A stretch of DNA of 64,000 bases from Rutidosis leptorrhynchoides (taxonomy: Eukaryota > Streptophyta > Magnoliopsida > Asterales > Asteraceae), in contig NC_092342.1 of assembly GCF_046630445.1 (NCBI RefSeq), positions 86,063,001 through 86,127,000 of the forward strand, given 5' to 3'. Of the stretch, positions 53,163 through 62,888 are shown piece by piece. Position 1 is the first letter of the stretch, and every line of letters starts with the position of its first letter. The notes under the pieces were generated by a model. It was not told where the DNA came from. It saw only the letters and a program-made list of their open reading frames with translations, and searched no databases. Both the position numbers and the translations under genes were made by a program.

Positions 53163-56100
53163 ATGGCTGAAGATCTTTACTGAATTAGACCAGAATGTGT
53201 TGATTACAATCTTGTAGACGTATACGGTATGCATTTGTTTAATTTTGTTAACCCTAGTTATCCATATAATTAGACTATCTTTTTAATAAAAATTATTTTA
53301 TTTGTTTCAGCTCATTATCCACAGTATTTTTCGATTAAGCTTCACCATGGTGGTTATTTTACAAGCAAACCGGGAAGGGAATACGTCAATGGTAAGGTCA
53401 CATACATTGATCTTATTGACATTGATACATGGTCTGTGATAATGTTGAATGATATCATTGAGGAACTTGGGTACGATGGTAGGAGTTTGATATTATTCCA
53501 CTTTTTAAAACCAAATACTGATTTGGATTATGGATTACAAGATTTTGGTAGTGATCAGGATGTGTTAAACTTGAGTAAGTATGTAGATGATCACAAAGAA
53601 ATATGGATGTATAGTGAACATGATTGGAGTAATGTATATGCCTCAATGAGTCCATCGAATCGAAAGAAACTTATCATTGAGGATATTGAAGAAGATGAAC
53701 CAGTTGTCAATAAATCTAGGGTTAAAAAACATAGTGTTAAAAATGCTAGTCTTTGTAGAAATCTTGCATTAGAATATGATGAATCTTCTCAGAGGCAAGG
53801 AGATAATGTTAACACCCAAGACAGTGTAGTGTTAGATGAGCATGTTAATGATGAAATTCTAGCAGATGTTGAGCCACCTATTATTGAACATATTAGTGAT
53901 GAAATTCTACCAGATGTTAAGGTAGCTGTTAGTGAGCATGTTAATGATGAAATTCTAGCAGATGTTGAGCCACCTATTATTGAACATATTAGTGATGAAA
54001 TTCTACCAGATGTTGAGGTAGCTGTTAGTGAGCATGTTAATGATGAAATTCTAGCAGATATTGGGCCACCTATTATTGAACATATTAGTGATGAAATTCT
54101 ACCAGATGTTGAGGTAGCTGTTAGTGAGCATGTTAACGATGATATTCAAGCAGATGATGATGCAGTTGTTGTGGATAATTTAGATGAAAATGATGATGAG
54201 TTAGTAGAAGATGAAATCCATCAAGTTGTTGAAGACCATGTGGATATGAGAGACTTTAAGTGTACGTGGTCCAAGGTCCCTGTAAGTATTGAAAATAATT
54301 CTGAAAACAATGATGAAATTGAAGATGATTTAGAAGTACTGGATTTTGATGACTTTTCAAGTGGTGATGATGTTGATCTTGGGGATGATGCATTAAGGAG
54401 TAGAAAGATAAAGGAAATCAAAAAGCAACAAAGACAGGGTACAGATTTAACAAAGACTTATTTCTGCTTGGGTCAAAAGTTTTCAAGTGCTGAAGAGGTA
54501 AAAGAATCAATTAGGGTACATGCTGTTGAAACTAGGAGGCACCTTTTTATAAAAAAAAATGACAAAATCAGGGTTAGAGCTATTTGTAAAGGTATAGTGG
54601 ATAAGACTAGTCAATCTTTGAAAAATGTACCAGAAGTGGGTACCTCATGTGGGGTGAGCAACAAGACAAAAAGCAATAAGGATGCTTTAAAGTCACATGA
54701 ACAACCAAACAGAGGAAAAGCCAAAAAAATGTGAATGGGTCCTTCAAGTTTCAAAACTTCCACTTTTACATACCTGGCAAGTTAAAACCTACAAAGATAA
54801 ACATACTTGTTTGCATTCTAGGGTTAATAAGCATTGTACCTACAACTTCCTTTCAAAGGACTTGCTTGGCCAGTTAGCAACAAACCCTAACATTCCAACT
54901 AAAGCTGTTAAGGCTCAAATGGAAGCAAAGCATGAAGTTCAAGTTTCTAAATACAAGGCTTACAGGGCATTGTGCAAGGCAAAACAGTTAATGAAAGGTG
55001 ATTACATTGACCAATATGCAGATCTGAGGGATTACCTAGAAGAGTTAGTGAGGTGTAACCCAGGAACAACTGTTAGGGTTCAAACTGAAAATGCAAACCC
55101 TAAAGATAACACACATGTGTTTAAAAGGGTGTACATCTGTTTAGGTGCTTTGAAACAAGGTTTTAGAACTATTGGAAGGGATTTAATTGGTGTTGATGGT
55201 GCTTTTATGAAGGAGCCTGCTAGTGGACAAATGTTGACTGCAGTTGGTGTTGATTGCAATAATGGAATTTACCCAGTTGCATATGCAATAGTTGAGCAGG
55301 AATGCTTTTCATCCTGGAAATGGTTTTTGGAATTGTTAAGTTCAGATTTAGAGCTTACTCTAATGTCAAACTTCACATTCATAAGTGACAGGCAGAAGGT
55401 ACTAATTATATTTGTATTATAATTCACATTCATATTGCATCATAAAGCTTTTATTAAAGTCCCTATTATTATGTGTAAAGGGTCTACTTCCAGCTATTGA
55501 ACAATTATTTCCTTGTGCTGAGCACCGTTTTTGTCTTAGGCATATTCATGAGAATATGAAGTCAAAAGGTTGGAGAGGACATGCTTACAAGAATCATTTG
55601 TGGAACTGTGCAAGAGCAACTACTATCCCTCAGTTTGAAGCTGCAATGTTGGAGATGAAAAAGTTAGATGCAAAATGTCACAAATATCTATCTGACATTC
55701 CACCAAAACATTGGGCCAGAAGCCATTTTACACACAGAGCAGTGTCTGATGTTTTACTAAATAACATGTGTGAAGTGCTCAATAGGTGGTTATGTGATGC
55801 TAGGGATAAACCAATAGTGACAGCATTGGAGTATGTTAGAGAGTACATGATGAAAAGGATAGCTAATGTGTTGACCAAAGCTTCCAAATGTGATGGACCT
55901 CTCACTCCAACTGCAACCAAAATATTTGCTATGGTACAGAAAGAAGCTAATAGTTGTGGTGTTATGTGGAATGGTACTGGTCAATATTAGGTTAATGGAC
56001 CTCATGGATTCCAAGTTGTGGTTGATATGGAAAACAGAACCTGTTCTTGTAGAATATGGGAGATAACAGGAATTCCATGTAAGCATGTTGTAGCAGTACT

Positions 56101-56515
56101 TTATGACATGTCTGAGAATTCAATTGATATTGATCATGTTGAGAATTGGGTGCACCGTGTTTATAAATTAGAGACTTGGAAAGAAGCATATGCTTTTAGC
56201 ATTAAACCTGTTCCTGGGAGAGAACTTTGGACAAAGTCTTCAGTAACTACAAAGTTGTTACCACCCAAAAAAATCAAGTCTGCTGGTAGGCCAAAGAAGT
56301 CTAGAAGGAAATCAATGGATGAGAAGGAAGAGGTTAGTGTCAGTGGGAAATTGACAAGAAAGGGAAAGACTGTGAAGTGTGGTCATTGTGGGCAATTTGG
56401 GCATAACCAGAGGGGATGTGGAAATGAAGGCATTGGAGAGAAAAGGAAGAATCCAAGTGAAGCTACAACAAGTGCAAGGGCAACTAACAAGAAAGGGAAA
56501 CAGGCTGCTGTTTAG
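53163..56515 (+). pseudogene. MURA-type MULE transposase, three exons, nearly intact
   Basis: DDE transposase that would cut and join the element. Exons 53163-53226, 53311-55398, 55481-56515; introns are GT..AG (53227-53310 and 55399-55480). Order: PB1-like N-terminal domain (KLHHGGYFTSKPGREYVNG to about 53630), acidic linker with a 96-bp tandem repeat, MuDR-type DNA-binding region (GQKFSSAEEVKESI, CEWVLQVSKLP), DDE core with IGVDGAFMK, FISDRQKG and NNMCEVLN, SWIM finger CSCRIWEITGIPCKH, and a basic tail with zinc knuckle CGHCGQFGHNQRGC. Defects: TGA at 53181 (codon 7), a frameshift at the A7 run 54723-54729, and TAG at 55988-55990. With one A less the total is an exact multiple of three (about 1,061 residues). 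The start at 53163 was chosen because it is in phase with exon 2. Confidence 0.9.
53838..54160 (+). repeat. 96-bp in-frame tandem repeat in the transposase gene
   Basis: Units start at 53838, 53934, 54030 and 54126; three full copies and a partial one, almost identical. Each codes for 32 acidic residues (EHVNDEILADVEPP, IIEHISDEILPDVEV). Itself a near dimer of two 48-bp halves. The high identity means recent expansion. Confidence 0.92.
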
Positions 56516-56971
56516 GTACTTAGTTTGATGCTATTTAGTTATTGTCTTTTGAATATGTAATGTTAATGGTAATTGTCTTGTGAACATGTTGTTAGATGTT
56601 AATGTCACTTGAACTTGTTATTGTAATAGTTTGATGTTAGGGTATCTAACATATTTCTTTTGAACTTGTATTTTAATGGTAATGGTTTGTTCTGAATATG
56701 TACATGTAATGGTTGCTTACAGTGACCTGTGATCCATGTCTTTTGAACATATGTCTTTTGAACATATGTCTTTTGAACTTGTATTTGACCTGTGATCCAT
56801 ATATGTGTTGAACATATGTCTTTTGAACATGTCTTTTATGTTCTGAACCTGTTTCCTTAAATTAGTCTTTTGTACATTACACAAGAACAAGTGTATTGAG
56901 TTGCTTAAAAAAGGAACATTTCATTGAACAAAAGCAACATAATTCAACATGTACCAAAATACAATACCAAA
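56516..56971. other. Intergenic region between the two convergent MULE genes
   Basis: Contains repeats of atgtcttttgaacat (about 56740-56835) and many ttgaacttgt/ttgaacatgt words. It should hold the 3' ends of both genes. Confidence 0.6.
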
Positions 56972-57376
56972 TTACATTACCAAGGTTGGACAGAAACAAG
57001 ATAAACAACCCTTAAAACTACTAAAACAGAAAATAAAACCAAACATAATCCAACTACAAATTAGCATCATCTTCAATGTTCTAACTTTATTCTCCAGCCT
57101 GTTTATCCTGTTCAATAACCCTGGGATAATGGCAACTGCACGTGCACCCATTGGCGGATCAGCCCACAAGAAAAAATTGCAATCGGACCACTGAAACACG
57201 CAAAAAATAAAAAAAATTAATTCAAAAGGATAGTTTTATACAATCTAATCACCTCGAAAATCGTTCATGAGTTCATCACTTACTCGATTTGGGCATGAGT
57301 AAAAACGGCGACCTGGGTTTGTGTTCGTCCACGCACATTTACGCACGGCTACTTGACCACAATAACAATTAACCAT
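56972..57376 (-). CDS. GRF-type zinc-finger membrane protein inside the MULE, two exons
   Basis: Exon 1 complement(57284-57376), exon 2 complement(56972-57190), intron of 93 bp with GTAAGT donor and TGTTTCAG acceptor, in phase 0; 103 residues, no defect. The zf-GRF pattern is split by the intron: CYCGQVAVRKC, NPGRRFYSCPN, then CNFFLWADPPM. A short helix (INRLENKVRTLKMM) and a hydrophobic segment (ICSWIMFGFIFCF, likely membrane-spanning) follow. GRF fingers bind nucleic acid in proteins such as APE2 and TOP3A; small plant GRF proteins with a coiled coil and C-terminal membrane anchor are frequent but uncharacterised. It is convergent to the transposase and starts near the right TIR, the position of mudrB in maize MuDR, to which it shows no resemblance. 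Whether it serves the element or is a captured host gene is open. Confidence 0.8.
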
Positions 57377-57483
57377 TTTGAAACAGCTCTAAATCGATCG
57401 AATTTCTAGTTCTAGGGTTTATATTGATAGAAAAGAGAGGAAAGAGATGAAAGAGATGAAGGAAATTAGGTGACCGGTGTTTG

Positions 57484-57730
57484 GATAGTTAGGTGAGTGT
57501 ATTAATAGTCCCTGAGGTTTGATTCAATCAAGAAATTGCAAAATTCCGAGATTACCCATCACGTTTTTGTCACATGCGTCCACTAAACGGTTTAATTAAA
57601 CGGACGTCGGAAATAGGGACTAAATCAGCTCAAGTTACATACGACAAGGATCAAGTCCATCAGAAAAAAACCACAGGGACTAAACGTGCGTTTTGATACA
57701 AACCACAGGGACCGTTTCAGCAATTTTGTC
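57484..57730 (-). repeat. Right TIR of the MULE (247 bp)
   Basis: Reverse complement of 52846-53092 with a few differences (for example caaaacgcacg against caaaaatcacg). The promoter of the GRF gene must lie in or beside it. Confidence 0.93.
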
Positions 57731-57739
57731 TATAATATA

Positions 57740-58239
57740 TTCTAGAAGTGTTATCAAATGCGCACATGTGAATTACAAATTTTTGAAAAGTGGGATGGAG
57801 GAGAATGGGTGGAGATGGTGATAAAGATGGTGGGCCCTGATTGGTTTGGTGTGGTGAGCCCGAGTTCCAGACCGATCAACCGACTTGGGCTTTGATTCTG
57901 GCATGGCAACCCGTGTGAACGGCTTGCCCATTTAGGTAGCCCGTGTACACGGTTAAATTAGATACTTGCTCGACATGTTGAGCCTGATGGGTCTGATCAG
58001 TTTTTTTCCCGATTATCATAATAATAATAACTCTTAATAGTTTATACTTTTATTATATTATTATTGTTATACATTATATCTTTAGTAATATTTTATATTT
58101 TATAAAATAAATGGAAAAAAAACTCATATTTTATTAATTCAAACGATTACACGGGACGTTCCCTATGCTAAACCTACTACTAATTCCAAAAAGTGACGAG
58201 GAAAGAAAGAAAGATTCGGGGCTTTTTTAACCATCCAGA
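57740..58239. other. No gene seen
   Basis: Flank of the MULE. The words gcccgtgtgaacgg and agcccgtgtacacgg occur near 57910-57950. AT-rich from 58020. Confidence 0.5.
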
Positions 58240-59469
58240 CTAAATCAACGGAGCGTAATGAGAATATTTCGAATTCGTTAAGAAGTTTTTGATAACACTT
58301 TCGAAATCTTTGATGTTATCCATGAGTTGAACAAATGGCTGTCTAACCTTTTTTACATTTGACAATCCGTCCGTTGGTCCATCATCATGATAATTAAGCT
58401 TGAATAATAGTTTTGAGACTATGTTTAAAAAAATATCATCTTCCTAAGAATCGAGGTCTCCAATAGTAGAATTTATGGTTTCGGATATTTCTTGGATAAT
58501 CTTCTTTTGAGGAGGGGTGAATGGGAATTTTGACGTAGTGAGGATTCTTACGAGTTTGAAATAGTTTTCCTTTCTTTTTGCAAAGAAATTGACTTCCATT
58601 CATTCTTCGATTGAATAAGAGAAAACGCTTATTAATTTATGAATGAGAAATGATGCAGGACCAAAGTTGAAATAATCTCGATCTCTATATTTTGAAATAG
58701 GGTTAGGTTCTTTGCTTTCCGTCCAGAAGTTTATTTCCGAAATCATAGCTGTAACGTATTGGTTAATATAGATTTGAGAAAATTCTTTATTGTCGATATG
58801 AGGCAAAATACCTACAAATATTTCGAGATCGGATTTCATTCGGTTTCATCGTTTTGGTATTGGCAATAAATTTCTTCTTCGCATTCTTTTGAGAGTTTGT
58901 GGAGGGAACGAACACGATTTCGTAACTCACGCCTAGAGTTAATTTGATCTTTTTGAAAATGGAAAATCGTAGGAATCGAGATGTCGCACGAATGCTTTAT
59001 AGACGTCCAATCTCTGAGTGGGATTAAGTAGATTTCCAGGGTAGGGAGCGTTCGGATTATCCGTGTATAGATCTTCTCGAAGAATAATTGTGATAAGAAT
59101 TGGATATCGAAATATAGTTGAATATTCTTCCCTTTCTTCGTCTTCCATATGCATGAGTTCGTTGAGACTGAACCCTCTGAGAGCATGAAAAGGGTCGAAT
59201 CCTAGTTCGTTTGAATAATATTTCTCCAAAAGTGATGAAATCTCCCAATTGGATGAAGTTATCGCATTTCTTGGAATACAAGGATCAGAAGTTTCAACCT
59301 TCCGATGATCAGGTTTCAGATCCATATTTGATGAGATTAATTTTCTTGATTCTTTGCTTTTAAAGAGGAAAACTTCTCCGGTTTCCAAAGTTGTGGGAGA
59401 GCTGATGCCTTCCGCACTTTCTTCGTAGTCGGTTAAGTTGGACAAGGAATCTACATAAATTAAGACCAT
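58240..59469 (-). pseudogene. Unrecognised coding region, decayed
   Basis: Minus strand, about 410 codons from MVLIYVDSLSNL at 59469. The first segment is open to 58939; the next (FHFQKDQINSRREL to QYQNDETE) is in another frame to 58836; then the first frame resumes with MKSDLEIFVGILPH to TGA 58600, continues MEVNFFAKRKENYF to TAG 58444, and EDDIFLNIVSKLL to 58240. The outer segments share one frame, so two compensating indels and two nonsense changes explain everything. Composition is protein-like: charged, with regular hydrophobics. I recognise no domain. It could be a dead host gene, part of an unknown transposon, or old integrated viral sequence; I cannot choose. Confidence 0.4.
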
Positions 59470-59814
59470 TTAGTATATTATATTTTATTATATATTTTAT
59501 ATTTATTATATAGTTTGTTTAGATTTTCTGATAAACTAACGATATCTAAAGCGACTTAGAATCCATTATTCATTCTATATTTTAAACCAAGTTGTCAGGC
59601 GAACAAGTGGAGAGGCAAAATCATTTTGGTTCCAATAAATTGGAGAGTGTTCAGAAAATTCAATAACCAAGTCCGAAACTAGTATTTCTAGACACCCTAA
59701 AATTCTCATATATTTTGATAAAAACATATATTTAATTGGTAAAGCAGAAAGATTCTCCGTCAGTGATGCAAAAAACTTAGCTCTCCCTAATATGGCCTAA
59801 ATGGAAGATTTATT
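59470..59814. other. AT-rich sequence, no gene
   Basis: Includes a TATA-rich stretch (59475-59515) upstream of the decayed ORF on the minus strand, which may be the remains of its promoter. Confidence 0.4.
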
Positions 59815-61465
59815 GTGATGTGGTGTCATTAGGTCGCATACCAGTGGGACTAATAGTTTTAAATTTATATTTAGCTGAGGCCCTAGCTATAATTCACTTA
59901 CTTGCCTATTCTTATAACGATCAAGTGATAAGTATAACCTGAGATCGTATTTTTTTTTTTTTTTACATTTACTAATAACGTGGGATCTAAGTGCTTCTAA
60001 AGTCAACCCTATAGCAAATAAGTTGGTTTTAGGTTTTCTGTAACGTATTAAGATATGGAAAATAAAAAAGCAGTAAATAAACATATAAAGTAAAAGTGTG
60101 GATGCAATATTTAGAGTTGATGGTAGATCATTGACTAGGTTTCACTGTCTAATATGAACTCTAAACCTCAATCATATTGGTTTTAGAGCCTATTGAACTT
60201 GTCACTGAGATCTTAGGTTTTGAAGATTCTGACCAAAACTAATATGCCCACTCCTAACGTTAATCTTAATGATTGAGATGAACTTATGGATTGAATCCTA
60301 GGATCATAAATAAAGTGGCATACCTAAAAAAGATTTAGATTTTTCTTAACCCTAGACGGTTTAACTTCTATCGAGATTTCCGCTTAATACCTTTCTATGC
60401 TTCAACATGTGCAATCTTAGGGTTCCCCTAAGGTACTGTTAATTAGACTAGAGGTCTCTTCTTTTCAATACAATTATACATCCCCCAAATCATTCACAAC
60501 ATCTCTATGATCTTGCTTCTGATGTGAACCATGTTTTTGGTAAGATAGTATATGATGGACATTCTAGTTCTTACACTAACCATAATCTTAAACTGGGCAG
60601 CTCTTCTAGATAGAAAGCCAACTATACAATTCACAATTTCTATTTAAACATAGGTACTAATCCCTATTGTAGGGTTAAAATACAGATAACTACTTACCCT
60701 TTATCTAGAATTGGTCAGGTCCTAGCACTAGGTTATAGTCACGTGCGTAATTGGAAAGGGTGGTCGGTATATTAGACTCCTGAGTCGGACAAAGTTTCAG
60801 CATAACATTAGTATAAAGTTCAGATAGATATTCAATATACAAACAATTAAACATCTAGACAGATATATGATGAACGCGATTTAAAATAATATAACCATAA
60901 CATTAATTTAAAGATAGCGTTCACCGTATACAGACTAGGTCTTGACGGTTACAAATGTTGACATTACTTAGACTGCTCACAGTACAATCTACTACTTTCG
61001 AATCAAAGTGTGTTTTCCTCCAGAGGTGAGAAGGTCTCGAAAGTATCTAGCTTTCTAGCGAGAGAAAACTAGAGGGAGAAATTTAATTGTGGTGAGGGAA
61101 GTGAGTATGAAAGGAAGTGTTTTGGAATGGAAAACAAATGGCCTTATTTATAGACTATTATGAGACTGGCAGACCATGCAAACAGGTCGTGCACATTGGA
61201 CATGCTGTGTGCACGGGCCGTGTGAGCATGCCGTGTGGACTGAGGCCGTGTGGATCAACTGTATGGGCTCAATTTTTGGTTTTCACTGTTTTCGCTCTAG
61301 TTTTTTCGTTTTTTGTCATTTTTCTTCAATTCTTCTTGCATCGTCTTCATAATCACTTGATCTACAATTTAAAGCAAATAAATCCTAAATTTTTGACAAA
61401 GTTAATAAATTGATTATTTTAGGGCTTACTATCGGGTGCAAAAACGTGACTTTTGCTGATATCAG
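59815..61465 (-). repeat. LTR-like segment, minus strand, left border uncertain
   Basis: The right end (61286-61465) matches 21945-22128, and on the minus strand both begin TGATAT. TATAAATA on the minus strand at 61143-61150 and a pyrimidine-rich leader to its left (minus strand ccattccaaaacacttccttt) look like an LTR promoter. Between TATA and the conserved end is a cluster of words such as gggccgtgtg and gaggccgtgtgg (61160-61250). I chose TGATGTGG at 59815 as a possible left end, but no TSD supports it. Confidence 0.4.
61143..61150 (-). promoter_or_regulatory. TATA box of the LTR-like segment
   Basis: tctataaataagg on the minus strand, with a pyrimidine-rich stretch 40-70 bases downstream. 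Confidence 0.45.
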
Positions 61466-61699
61466 ACGTCTATGCGTTTGAGCCTCACCCGTGGAGGTTT
61501 TACCACACGCAATGCAATGGATTCGTCGTGGGAATTTCCTCGACAGTAGGACTGTTAATGGTTCCACTAGAGTAATGATTGGGTGGGTGGAACCGACATC
61601 GCGTTCGGACCTCTGTCAGTGACTCCTAACTACCGTTAAAAAAAGTGAAGTTTGGAACTATGGATTAGTATAAACCATTTTCAAAATATAACTGAATAT

Positions 61700-61900
61700 T
61701 ATTAAGGCCAAATTACATAAAAAGGTAACATATTTTACTCATTTTCCTATTTTCGGTAATCTATTTTATTTTGCCATAAAAAAGGATTGTTTTTTCAAAC
61801 GTTAATCAAAAACGGGGTCTCGTTAACTTTCTCCGTTAAACGCCAACATGGCATTCTATGTCATCTATTTTTTCCACGTAGGCGTAACTCTTAAACCTTA
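61700..61900. repeat. Possible MULE-type terminal sequence, one end only
   Basis: ggccaaattacataaaaaggtaac followed by gttaatcaaaaacggggtctcg, ctccgttaaacgcc and cacgtaggcgtaac. The wording is typical of TIRs of plant Mutator-like elements, but I find no partner in the window. Confidence 0.3.
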
Positions 61901-62508
61901 TTACTCTGTATTATTTCTTTCTTCAAACAAATACCCAAAATTAACACAAACATACACTTGAGTTGGTAATCAAACATAAAATCAATAAACGTATCCGTTG
62001 CTTGACCCTTTTTGTTTCTTGAAAGTAAGTAACCCATTTTTCTAAATCAAACATAAACCAGTAGAACATGACCACTTGCTTGACAAAGCTTCACTTATAA
62101 ATTTCACATATAAATCACAGAACACGAATAGAGCCTTTAAGATTTGAATTCATTTTCTTAATCTGTACCAAATTTACCACTCAGGAAATTAAAGCACCTA
62201 AGATCTTGTTCGTGACTTTCATCGGAGGTGGCTGCCGGAGCTCGTGACCTTCATCGGATGATGTTCGATCAGTTTTTTGTTCTTGCCACTTGTCGCATAC
62301 TACAGTGCGTATTCATCTCTCAACTTTACTATTAAACCCTAATTTTCACATCATGATTTCACTAATTAGGGCTATGATGACTTAGTTAAAATTGGGATTA
62401 TTTGTTTAGTGCGAAGAAGAATACTAGATGAAAAAGTTTTAGGTTGTTATTCCGATCTTGTTGTTAAGGATCGTCTTCAAGTTGTTGGTAAATCGATTCT
62501 AGAGAGCG

Positions 62509-62873
62509 TGTTGGTGCATAATAAATCCCTAGTTATATCAACCGACGCGTTTTTGGAACAAGTATTAACATCTGCACCGATACAGAGTGGATCTGTACGG
62601 TTACATGTGCAACCGCACGGATCCGTAGTGCAACCGTATGGATCGGGCCCAGATAGTATAAAAGGAGTTCAAGGCTTCATTGTTAGGTTGATCACTCACA
62701 ATAACCTTAGACGTTTCTCTCAAGTTCCAGTAAATCCAAAACCCATACAAGTCGAATTAACGACTCTAGGCATCGATCTAATCAATCGTTCTTGATTGGT
62801 TCGACTAAATCATTACCTGAAAGTCATCGAATTCGCTAGAAAACTCGATCCGAAGATCCGAATAGCTACAACA
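62509..62873 (+). repeat. 5' LTR of a copia element, left border tentative
   Basis: Ends gctacaaca two or three bases before a PBS. TGTTGG at 62509 (or 62483) would pair with CAACA. TATAAAAGG at 62657 is well placed as promoter. The region includes repeated words cggatccgta / gtgcaaccg (62580-62650). A 128-codon ORF (62409-62795) covers it but shows no similarity and is taken as chance. Confidence 0.45.
62657..62665 (+). promoter_or_regulatory. TATA box in the copia LTR
   Basis: agtataaaaggag, about 150 bases into the tentative LTR and 220 before the PBS. Confidence 0.5.
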
Positions 62874-62876
62874 AAG

Positions 62877-62888
62877 TGGTATCAGAGC
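62877..62888 (+). promoter_or_regulatory. Primer-binding site of the copia element
   Basis: tggtatcagagc, matching initiator tRNA-Met, following LTR end gctacaacaaag. Confidence 0.85.

Larger units (their letters stand above)
52846..57730 (+). mobile_element. Complete Mutator-like element (4,885 bp), 9-bp TSD tataatata
   Basis: TIRs of 247 bp at both ends, beginning GACAAAATTGCTGAAACGG, flanked by the perfect 9-bp duplication tataatata (52837-52845 and 57731-57739). Nine-base TSDs and long TIRs define Mutator-like elements. Two convergent genes lie inside: a MURA-type transposase (plus) and a GRF zinc-finger protein (minus). The TIRs differ at only a few positions, so the insertion is recent. 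Confidence 0.95.

Noticed and set aside
62409..62795. 128-codon ORF at the right end
   Set aside because: Starts with a non-ATG codon, covers the copia LTR with its TATA box, and has no recognisable similarity.
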